A DNA stretch of 5,439 bases from Candidatus Kapaibacterium sp. (GTDB lineage Bacteria > Bacteroidota > Ignavibacteria > Kapaibacteriales > UBA2268): the NCBI GenBank assembly GCA_938038165.1, contig CALHRB010000279.1, positions 1 to 5,439 on the forward strand, read 5' to 3'. The notes beneath the pieces were generated by a model. That model was not told the DNA's origin and searched no databases. It worked only from the letters and a program-made list of their open reading frames with translations. Of this stretch, positions 1-5,439 are shown piece by piece. Positions within the stretch are counted from its first letter, which is position 1, and every line of letters begins with the position of its first letter. Position numbers and translations under genes: made by a program.

Positions 1-777
1 TTCGGATACAAAGCAATTGCTTTTTCGAGTCTTGCCATTGCTTTCATCGGTTATTTTGTCTGGGCTCACCATATGTTCACTTCTGGCATGAGTGAAACAG
101 CCAGATTTGTCTTTTCGTTATTAACATTTTTAGTTGCTATCCCTAGTGGTGTCAAAGTTTTTAATTGGGTCGCAACATTATATAAAGGGTCAATTTATCC
201 CGGAGTTCCACTATTGTACGTAATGGCATTTATTTTTCTTTTCTCAATCGGTGGTCTTACTGGCTTAGTTTTAGGATCATTAGCAACAAACGTTCATGTT
301 CACGATACATATTTTGTGGTAGCCCATTTCCACTATGTTATGTTTGGAGGGACTGCTATGATATTATTTGCAGCTTTGCACTATTGGTTCCCTAAAATGT
401 TTGGCAAAATGTATAACGAAAAGACGGCAAAAGTGGCTTTGGCTCTGATTTTCGTAGGATTTAATGTTATGTATTTTACAATGTTCATACTTGGTTATCA
501 GGGGATGCCAAGAAGATATTGGAATTATTTGCCGGAATATACTGCTCTTCATCATATTTCGACATTAGGGTCTTGGATTTTGGTTGCTGGATTACTTTTA
601 ATGTTTTACAATTTATTTATGGGATTACTTAAAGGAGAAAAGGCTTCAATGAATCCATGGGGAGGCACTACATTAGAATGGACCGTTCCATCGCCGCCAC
701 CACTTGAAAATTTTGAGACCATTCCAACAGTAACACATGAACCATATCATCATATAAACGAGGAGGACAAACATTGA
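1..777 (+). CDS. coxA: Cytochrome c oxidase subunit I, C-terminal part (5' truncated by window edge)
   Basis: This is the catalytic subunit of a heme-copper oxygen reductase, an inner-membrane protein that reduces O2 to water and pumps protons. The frame is open from base 1 and runs for 258 codons, so about half of a usual 530-600 residue protein is missing upstream; the internal ATG at 73 is not the start. Visible hallmarks, numbered from the first codon seen: the CuB histidine pair H23-H24 in VWAHHMFTSGM; IPSGVKVFNW with the K-pathway lysine K52 (the usual Thr of IPTGVK is Ser here, keeping the hydroxyl); H101-D102 near the Mg site; then VVAHFHYV with the high-spin heme ligand H109 and low-spin heme ligand H111. 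The tail NPWGGTTLEWTVPSPPP is typical of bacterial aa3/caa3 enzymes. The helix with the first CuB His and its cross-linked Tyr lies outside the window, so subfamily A membership is inferred from the visible motifs. The stop codon overlaps the start of coxC. Confidence 0.98.
   Translation, partial: FGYKAIAFSSLAIAFIGYFVWAHHMFTSGMSETARFVFSLLTFLVAIPSGVKVFNWVATLYKGSIYPGVPLLYVMAFIFLFSIGGLTGLVLGSLATNVHVHDTYFVVAHFHYVMFGGTAMILFAALHYWFPKMFGKMYNEKTAKVALALIFVGFNVMYFTMFILGYQGMPRRYWNYLPEYTALHHISTLGSWILVAGLLLMFYNLFMGLLKGEKASMNPWGGTTLEWTVPSPPPLENFETIPTVTHEPYHHINEEDKH
761..766 (+). promoter_or_regulatory. Strong Shine-Dalgarno site that fixes the TTG start of coxC
   Basis: AGGAGG lies inside the last codons of coxA, seven bases before the TTG at 774-776. 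It is the best ribosome binding site in the window. It supports the rare TTG start, because no ATG or GTG in that frame sits at a suitable distance. The TTG overlaps the coxA stop TGA (775-777) by two bases, an arrangement that suggests translational coupling between the two subunits. Confidence 0.85.
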
Positions 778-1430
778 TCGAAGCAAGTCATTCTGATATA
801 GCAGAGCAAGCAAGTTCATCAGCCACTCATGCTCATCATGTTCATCGAGATGATTTTGGTGCCAAAATTGGCATGTGGTTATTTCTTTTCACCGAGCTAC
901 TTCTTTTTGGTGGATTATTTATTATTTATATGGCATATAGGCAACAATATTCAGATGCTTTCCATTTAGCCGCAAGAGAGCTAAACACTTCAATAGGAAC
1001 TATAAACACAATCATATTGCTCACGAGCAGTTTAACAATGGCTCTCTCAATTGCTGCACTGCAAAGATATAAAATAACACTTTCACTTTATATGTTATCG
1101 GCGACCATACTGCTTGCTTTTGGTTTCATGGTTAATAAATATTTTGAATGGACAGCTAAGTTTAGCCATGGCATTTTTCCCGGCTCAGAAGAATTAACAG
1201 CAAAATCTTCCGGTGAAATTATATTTTTTGGGCTTTATTACACAATGACTGGCTTACACGGTTTGCACGTTTTAATTGGCATTATAATACTGACTTTTAT
1301 GTTTGTTTTTATTAAGCGTAATTCAATCACTCCCACTAATTATATTAAATTAGAAAACTCAGGTTTATATTGGCATCTTGTTGATTTGATCTGGATATTT
1401 TTATTCCCATTGTTTTATTTAATTCATTGA
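774..1430 (+). CDS. coxC: Cytochrome c oxidase subunit III
   Basis: Subunit III is the non-catalytic membrane subunit that stabilises the catalytic core in heme-copper oxidases. The 218-residue product has the length of the five-helix bacterial version: helices at about 32-55, 76-97, 102-121, 148-180 and 200-217. Family signatures are GMWLFLFTELLLFGGLF (33-49, with E41 in the first helix), the NKYFEW stretch (121-126), TGLHGLHVLIG (159-169) and the C-terminal YWHLVDLIWIFLFPLFYL. The soluble N-terminus (1-30) is polar and rich in histidine (HAHHVHRDD at 19-27), which is seen in other bacterial subunits III. The start is TTG at 774, chosen from the AGGAGG seven bases upstream and the overlap with the coxA stop. 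It is followed after 23 bases by subunit IV. Confidence 0.97.
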   Translation: MIEASHSDIAEQASSSATHAHHVHRDDFGAKIGMWLFLFTELLLFGGLFIIYMAYRQQYSDAFHLAARELNTSIGTINTIILLTSSLTMALSIAALQRYKITLSLYMLSATILLAFGFMVNKYFEWTAKFSHGIFPGSEELTAKSSGEIIFFGLYYTMTGLHGLHVLIGIIILTFMFVFIKRNSITPTNYIKLENSGLYWHLVDLIWIFLFPLFYLIH

Positions 1431-1453
1431 TTTTTTATAAATGAGATTGAAAT

Positions 1454-1750
1454 ATGAGTCAAGAACAACACACAGCACATAAACATCAAGTTGGATACGG
1501 GACTTATGTCCTTATCTGGATGGTTCTTTTAAGTTTAACTATAACAACAGTTGCAGTTTCTGGAATTAACTTAGGTGATTTCATTCTATTCACGGCGTTA
1601 TTAATAGCATTGGTTAAATCAATTTTGGTGGTGAATGTGTTTATGCATATAAAGTTTGATGAACCTATATTCAAGGTATTCATTAGTGTTGCCATTTTGA
1701 CTTTATTAGCAGTCTTTATCTTAATTTCTTTTGATATATTTTTCAGATGA
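1454..1750 (+). CDS. coxD: Cytochrome c oxidase subunit IV (prokaryotic COX4 family)
   Basis: This is a small accessory membrane subunit of caa3/aa3 oxidases, also called CtaF in Bacillus. The 98-residue product has a short polar, His-containing N-terminus (QHTAHKHQ) and three hydrophobic helices at about 15-36, 40-62 and 73-95. The stretch ALVKSILVVNVFMHIKFDEP (52-71) is the recognisable family signature: a conserved Lys in the second helix and the FMHxK motif that ends it. No catalytic or metal-binding role is known for the family; it is thought to help assembly or stability. The ATG at 1454 has only a weak purine stretch (GAGA, 1443-1446) upstream, so expression may depend on translation from coxC. 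Assignment rests on the motif and on its place between subunits III and II. Confidence 0.93.
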   Translation: MSQEQHTAHKHQVGYGTYVLIWMVLLSLTITTVAVSGINLGDFILFTALLIALVKSILVVNVFMHIKFDEPIFKVFISVAILTLLAVFILISFDIFFR

Positions 1751-1752
1751 GG
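1749..1752 (+). promoter_or_regulatory. Shine-Dalgarno site of coxB overlapping the subunit IV stop codon
   Basis: GAGG begins on the second base of the subunit IV stop TGA (1748-1750) and is six bases from the coxB ATG at 1759. The ribosome ending subunit IV therefore sits on the coxB start signal, consistent with coupled translation. Confidence 0.6.
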
Positions 1753-1758
1753 CAGTAA

Positions 1759-2751
1759 ATGTTTAAAGGACCATCAGATTATGCAGGTTCAGTTGATGCA
1801 GTAATGCTATTTATCGTTGCAATTTCATTCCTTTTTTTGATTGGAATTACCATTGCAATGATTTATTTTGTAATAAAATATAATAGAAAAAAACATCCTG
1901 TTGCAAAAAATATCGAAGGCAACACATTCCTCGAAATACTATGGATTGCTATTCCAACAGTTATGGCACTATTGATGTTTTATTTTGGTTATGCGGTTTA
2001 TTCAACATCAAGGGATGTTCCTGAAAATGCAATCAATATAAAAGTTACAGCAAAAATGTGGGCATGGAGCTTTGAGTATCCAAATGGAAAGAAATCCGAT
2101 ACTTTATATATTCCTGTTGATACACCTGTCAAATTTCTTTTGAAATCTGTTGACGTAAATCATGCCTTTTATATACCTAAATTTAGAATTAAGGAGGATG
2201 TAACAGCTCATAAAGAAAATTATATTGTTATTACTGCAAAAGAGACAGGTCTATACGATATTGCCTGTGCTGAATACTGCGGAATGAACCATTCTTTGAT
2301 GTACACTACTCTTCATGTTGTACCCACTTCTACTTATTATAACTGGATTAGCGAAGGGGTTTCAAACGAAAAGAAAGATACAACAAGTGCCGAAATTAAT
2401 GACAAAAAAGTAAATGATAAAACCTGGTCAACATTAACCCTGAATACTGACAAATTTCCAGTCGGACACGGTATATTAATAAAAAAAGGATGTGTGCAAT
2501 GCCATAGTTTTGACGGTTCTATTATTAATGCACCTTCATTCAAAGAACTTTCCAAAGCAAGAAGAACAGTCATAAAGGAAAACAAAGAAATTGAAGTAAT
2601 TGTTGATGATGATTATTTGGTTAATTCGATTATTAATCCAAACTTAGAAATAGTTAAAGGTTTTAAAAAGAATTCCATGCCAAGTTTCAGAAACAGACTG
2701 TCCGAAGAAGAATTAACAGCAGTAATTGAAGCTTTGAAAACATTCAATTAA
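1759..2751 (+). CDS. coxB: Cytochrome c oxidase subunit II with fused C-terminal cytochrome c domain (caa3 type)
   Basis: Subunit II is the electron entry point of the oxidase. The 330-residue product has two transmembrane helices (about 14-39 and 57-81), then a periplasmic cupredoxin domain (about 90-190). KMWAWSFEYPNG (99-110) is the aromatic patch near the electron entry site. The CuA ligands are all present: H135, then C170, E172, C174, H178 and M181 in CAEYCGMNHSLM. A charged linker (about 200-225) leads to a class I cytochrome c domain with the heme motif CVQCH (C245, C248, H249; bases 2491-2505) and a likely axial Met at M307 in NSMPSF. The fusion defines the caa3 type, in which the enzyme carries its own cytochrome c. 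There is no lipobox or cleavable signal peptide: only about 13 residues precede the first helix. ATG at 1759 has GAGG six bases upstream. The position after subunits I, III and IV is unlike the common II-I-III-IV order. Confidence 0.97.
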   Translation: MFKGPSDYAGSVDAVMLFIVAISFLFLIGITIAMIYFVIKYNRKKHPVAKNIEGNTFLEILWIAIPTVMALLMFYFGYAVYSTSRDVPENAINIKVTAKMWAWSFEYPNGKKSDTLYIPVDTPVKFLLKSVDVNHAFYIPKFRIKEDVTAHKENYIVITAKETGLYDIACAEYCGMNHSLMYTTLHVVPTSTYYNWISEGVSNEKKDTTSAEINDKKVNDKTWSTLTLNTDKFPVGHGILIKKGCVQCHSFDGSIINAPSFKELSKARRTVIKENKEIEVIVDDDYLVNSIINPNLEIVKGFKKNSMPSFRNRLSEEELTAVIEALKTFN

Positions 2752-2760
2752 ATTTAAGCA

Positions 2761-3663
2761 GTGTCAATAATTAATAGAAATATAATAAGCGCAATCCTTG
2801 AACTTGGTAAAGTCAGAATTACTGCGTTTGTAGCTATATCCTCGGCATTGGGATATATTTTACCATTTGGTCAAATTGATCTTGGATTATTGTTAACAAT
2901 CTTAGGCGTATTTATCCTCTCATTCGGCTCTGCAGCTTTGAACCAATGGCAGGAAGTCCAGCCAGATTCATTAATGCACAGAACAAAAAAGCGACCTTTA
3001 CCAACTAATTTGATTTCTAAGAATAAAGGGTTATTAATTTCAATATTAACAATTAGCTCTGGTTTATTAATTCTTTTTATTAATTTTGGAATAATCCCTT
3101 ATTTGCTTGGTGTATCAGCTATAATCTGGTATAATTTCATTTATACACCAATGAAAATGAAAACTGCTTTAGCTGTTTTTCCGGGGGCATTAATCGGTGC
3201 AATCCCTCCGGCAATAGGATGGACATCAGCCGGAGGTTCATTGTCAGAACCGCAAATCTGGGCTTTAGCATTTTTTTTCTTTATCTGGCAAATTCCTCAT
3301 TTTTGGCTTTTGCTTATGGTCTATGATGATGATTACAGGAGAGGCGGTTTCCCAACATTAACCAATATTTTTTCAAAAACACAACTCATAAGAATTACTT
3401 ATGTTTGGATAATTGGATTAGTTGCAAGTTGTTTTTTAATTCCACTTTTCGGTGGAACAAAAAGTTTACTAACCATATCCTTGCTTATAATAGCCGGAAT
3501 TTGGTTAATAATCAGAACTAAGAGTTTATTAAATCCAAAACTAACTGATAATCCAATTATTGAACCAAAGCTTTTCAAGATGGCTTTTTTAAGATTGAAT
3601 TTTTTTGTTTTAATAGTTATGATGTTGTTAACAATTGATAAATTAATAACAAATATTAAGTAA
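2761..3663 (+). CDS. ctaB: Protoheme IX farnesyltransferase (heme O synthase)
   Basis: This integral membrane enzyme (CtaB/CyoE, UbiA superfamily) transfers a farnesyl group from farnesyl diphosphate to protoheme, giving heme O, the precursor of heme A for the oxidase encoded upstream. The 300-residue length and strongly hydrophobic, multi-helix profile fit the family. The first prenyl-diphosphate/Mg motif is NQWQEVQPDSLMHRTKKRPL (61-80): N61, E65, D69, M72, R74-T75 and R78-P79, with Glu in place of the more usual first Asp. YTPMKMKT (128-135) and the GAIPPAIGW stretch (146-154) are also typical. The second acidic motif is HFWLLLMVYDDDYRRGGFPTL (180-200), with D189-D191. The GTG start at 2761 is the first possible common start codon after an in-frame TAA at 2755-2757; no clear Shine-Dalgarno site is seen, and the gap to coxB is nine bases. 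Heme A synthase (CtaA) is not in the window. Confidence 0.96.
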   Translation: MSIINRNIISAILELGKVRITAFVAISSALGYILPFGQIDLGLLLTILGVFILSFGSAALNQWQEVQPDSLMHRTKKRPLPTNLISKNKGLLISILTISSGLLILFINFGIIPYLLGVSAIIWYNFIYTPMKMKTALAVFPGALIGAIPPAIGWTSAGGSLSEPQIWALAFFFFIWQIPHFWLLLMVYDDDYRRGGFPTLTNIFSKTQLIRITYVWIIGLVASCFLIPLFGGTKSLLTISLLIIAGIWLIIRTKSLLNPKLTDNPIIEPKLFKMAFLRLNFFVLIVMMLLTIDKLITNIK

Positions 3664-3683
3664 TTAAGGAAAAAGGAATTTAT

Positions 3684-5057
3684 ATGGATTTTTTTGATAG
3701 TCTGGTTCTACCTCATTCTGGTGATAATTTAATTTTACTTAAATACTTGCTGATATTAGCTAATGTTGTATTTCTCATTTTTTCCGGTGTGTTGTTTGCA
3801 AGTAGCATACTTTCATATATTTTCAGGAACAGAAGCAGACAAATAGCTAAAAAAGGACCTGAATTTATCAACGAAAGTCATTTTTTCTTCAGACTTTCAT
3901 CAGATTACATTGATTTAATTACAGCCTCGAAAATAATGGGATTCGGGCTTGGCATAATTCCCTTTTTCAGTATAATAATGATTTATAATCAATTGTTATA
4001 TTTAACTTCTGTAAACATTAGCGGTTTTTTGCTTTTTGCCTTTCTTTTATACTTAATTGGAATAGTATTAGCTTACTCTTACAAACATTCATTACATCTT
4101 AATTGGATTTTCAAAAGAACCAATCCTAATGAAAATATAGACATAGAAGAAATTGAAAATTATCAAATAGCAACAGAAAAACTAAATGCAAGAACTTCTG
4201 TTTGGAGTATTATCTTTTTATTTTTTTCATTATGGTTTTTTGTTGGTAGCACAGCTCTGGTTGTTGACAAAACTCATTGGGCAGGAAGTATATCATTGAT
4301 TAATGTTCTATTTTCTTTTGACAGCTTAACAAAATTTTTGCATTTTATAATCACTGCATTTGCCATAACCGGAGTTGCATTTATAGTCAAATTTTACTTT
4401 TGGGACAAACCAAGCTTTGATAGATCTGAAAAATATTCTAATTATTCACAAAGACTTAATACATGGATTGCTTTGACTTTTACTTTTTTTCAACCTGTTT
4501 TTTTTGTTTTCAATCTGTTTTCCACACCTCGCACATCAATGACAAATCTGATATATATAATTATCACGGTAATATTTTTCCTGTCATTTATTGTGCTTCA
4601 TCTATTTTACCAGTCAATAAAGGAAAATAATTTTAAGTCTGCCATTCCGGGATTTTATATTTTGCTGTTAATATTTGCATTGATCATTTACAAAGAACAA
4701 ACAGCTTTTGGTATTTCTGTTAGCGACCAGATTTTAAAGTTAGCCGACAAATATGAGCAGGAAGAAAAGGCTACTCTATTAGCATCCGGTGGGGGAGAGC
4801 AAAAAGTTAACGGGGAGGAAATTTACAAAGCTAAATGTGTTGCCTGTCATCGTTTTGATGAAAGATTGGTAGGTCCACCTCATAAGGAAGTTCTGGTCAA
4901 ATATCTGAATAAAAAGGATGATATGGTTAAGTATATTTTAAATCCGGTAAAAGTTGACCCGAATTATCCTCCTATGCCTGCTCAAGGTCTGAAACCAAAC
5001 GAAGCAAAAGCAATAGTTGAATACATGTATGAACACTATGGCAATGAAATTAAGTAA
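3684..5057 (+). CDS. Eight-helix membrane protein with C-terminal monoheme cytochrome c domain, function unknown
   Basis: I cannot assign a named family. The 457-residue product has eight hydrophobic segments at about 17-46, 82-104, 113-133, 172-194, 213-238, 259-280, 287-309 and 321-336. Basic residues cluster in loops 47-70, 134-171, 239-258 and 310-320, which puts those loops in the cytoplasm and both termini in the periplasm. After a short linker with SGGGE (368-372) comes a small cytochrome c domain (about 373-452): heme motif CVACH (C385, C388, H389; bases 4836-4850), GPP at 397-399 and a likely axial Met M431 in PPMPAQGL. Helix 5 (KFLHFIITAFAITG, H220) and the SKIMGFGLGIIPFFSIIMIYN region recall CydA-like membrane proteins as I remember them, so b-heme or quinol binding is possible but unproven. 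H66, H135, H138 and H306 are other candidate ligands. ATG at 3684 has AAAGGA six bases upstream; the gap to ctaB is 20 bases. It probably belongs to the oxidase operon as an electron-transfer partner (inference). Confidence 0.9.
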   Translation: MDFFDSLVLPHSGDNLILLKYLLILANVVFLIFSGVLFASSILSYIFRNRSRQIAKKGPEFINESHFFFRLSSDYIDLITASKIMGFGLGIIPFFSIIMIYNQLLYLTSVNISGFLLFAFLLYLIGIVLAYSYKHSLHLNWIFKRTNPNENIDIEEIENYQIATEKLNARTSVWSIIFLFFSLWFFVGSTALVVDKTHWAGSISLINVLFSFDSLTKFLHFIITAFAITGVAFIVKFYFWDKPSFDRSEKYSNYSQRLNTWIALTFTFFQPVFFVFNLFSTPRTSMTNLIYIIITVIFFLSFIVLHLFYQSIKENNFKSAIPGFYILLLIFALIIYKEQTAFGISVSDQILKLADKYEQEEKATLLASGGGEQKVNGEEIYKAKCVACHRFDERLVGPPHKEVLVKYLNKKDDMVKYILNPVKVDPNYPPMPAQGLKPNEAKAIVEYMYEHYGNEIK

Positions 5058-5064
5058 ATTAAGT
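5047..5064 (+). repeat. Two tandem copies of a 9-base unit across the stop codon of the membrane cytochrome gene
   Basis: AAATTAAGT occurs at 5047-5055 and again at 5056-5064. Because the unit is a multiple of three, the second copy repeats the Ile-Lys-stop reading in frame, giving a second TAA at 5064-5066 nine bases after the real one (5055-5057). It looks like a recent small slippage duplication in an AT-rich stretch and has no evident function. Confidence 0.7.
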
Positions 5065-5133
5065 AAAAAAATTATTGAAAGATTTTCTGTTAATATTACT
5101 AAATTGCTTTTTTTGTGACTTCAAAGTAGAATA

Positions 5134-5439
5134 TTGACTGACAAAAAATCCGAAAAAGATATTCCGATTTGTGTCGACCTCGATGAAACCTTAATCAGCT
5201 CAGACTCGTTAGCTGATTCAATTTTCTGTGCAATTAAAAATAACCCAATAATCATTTTTCTTCTTCCTTTTTGGATTATAAAAGGGAAATATTACTTTAA
5301 GAAAAGAATATTATCATACTATCAAATCAATCCTGCAACATTACCATACAGATCTGAATTAATAGAGTTCTTAAAATCAAAAAAAAGTGAAGGTAGAAGA
5401 ATAATTCTGATTACAGCTTCTTTGCAGGAAATAGCTGAT
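5134..5439 (+). CDS. HAD-superfamily hydrolase domain, probable N-terminus of a HAD-UbiA prenyltransferase fusion (3' truncated by window edge)
   Basis: The frame is open from a TTG at 5134 to the window end, 102 codons. HAD motif I is ICVDLDETLI, with the nucleophile D15 and the acid D17 (DxDxT), and motif II is ILITAS with T94, so the phosphatase active site is intact as far as it is visible. Between them lies a hydrophobic stretch NNPIIIFLLPFWIIKGK (about 37-53) and a helical cap-like region ending LPYRSELIEFLKSKKSEGRR. This pattern closely fits the N-terminal domain of proteins that join a HAD phosphatase to a UbiA-type membrane prenyltransferase; the UbiA part would lie beyond the window, so this is inference. 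The start is uncertain: an in-frame TGA at 5116-5118 limits the choice, no ATG or GTG lies between it and motif I, and no strong Shine-Dalgarno site is seen. The 76-base gap upstream leaves open whether it belongs to the oxidase operon. Confidence 0.85.
   Translation, partial: MTDKKSEKDIPICVDLDETLISSDSLADSIFCAIKNNPIIIFLLPFWIIKGKYYFKKRILSYYQINPATLPYRSELIEFLKSKKSEGRRIILITASLQEIAD

Noticed and set aside
73..75. ATG as the start of a short subunit I gene
   Set aside because: The frame is open to base 1 and the residues before this Met include the conserved VWAHH with both CuB histidines, so this Met is internal.
364..555. 63-codon open frame on the minus strand inside coxA
   Set aside because: It lies wholly over the well-conserved coxA reading frame, has no recognisable domain and no ribosome binding site evidence; it is a shadow frame.
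1504..1695. 63-codon open frame on the minus strand inside subunit IV
   Set aside because: It is antisense to a clear COX4-family gene and its translation shows no family signature.
2337..2585. 82-codon open frame on the minus strand inside coxB
   Set aside because: It overlaps the linker and heme domain of coxB, which carries intact CuA and CxxCH motifs; the antisense product has no recognisable feature.
5065..5115. Possible intrinsic terminator after the membrane cytochrome gene (run of T at 5108-5114)
   Set aside because: No GC-containing stem precedes the T run; only weak A-T pairing between the A tract near 5065 and the T tract is possible, so a terminator is not supported.
5058..5133. 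Possible promoter for the HAD-domain gene in the 76-base gap
   Set aside because: The stretch is so AT-rich that -10-like or TAnnTTTG-like matches occur by chance; no convincing paired elements with correct spacing were seen.

Overview
The window holds a co-directional, AT-rich cluster (all genes on the + strand, roughly one third G+C by eye) that encodes most of an aerobic terminal oxidase of the heme-copper cytochrome c oxidase superfamily, caa3 type. The protein sequences look like a bacterium of the Bacteroidota/Ignavibacteriota/Chlorobiota (FCB) neighbourhood: the heme O synthase has an N-x3-E-x3-D first motif as in many Bacteroidota, codon use is AT-rich, and Shine-Dalgarno sites are of mixed strength. 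This taxonomic placement is inference only; no rRNA or other marker is present.

Layout: 1-777 is the C-terminal half of subunit I (coxA, 5' end outside the window), followed with overlap by subunit III (coxC, 774-1430, TTG start), subunit IV (coxD/ctaF type, 1454-1750), subunit II with a fused cytochrome c domain (coxB, 1759-2751), heme O synthase (ctaB/cyoE, 2761-3663, GTG start), an unnamed eight-helix membrane protein ending in a monoheme cytochrome c domain (3684-5057), and, after a 76-base gap, the first 102 codons of a HAD-type phosphatase domain (5134-5439, 3' end outside) that resembles the N-terminal part of HAD-UbiA prenyltransferase fusions. Gaps between the first six genes are from -4 to 23 bases, so they are probably one transcript. 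No stretch of 300 bases lacks a gene, and I see no RNA gene, mobile element, CRISPR array or convincing terminator.

How it works together: subunit II takes electrons through its own heme c and the CuA centre, passes them to the low-spin heme and the heme a3-CuB centre in subunit I, where oxygen is reduced and protons are pumped; subunits III and IV are accessory membrane subunits; CtaB farnesylates protoheme to heme O, the precursor of heme A. The eight-helix cytochrome is the least explained member. Its topology puts the heme c in the periplasm, and its position suggests that it feeds electrons to, or otherwise serves, the oxidase. Its helices resemble what I recall of CydA-like membrane proteins, so a quinol:cytochrome c electron-transfer role is a testable guess.
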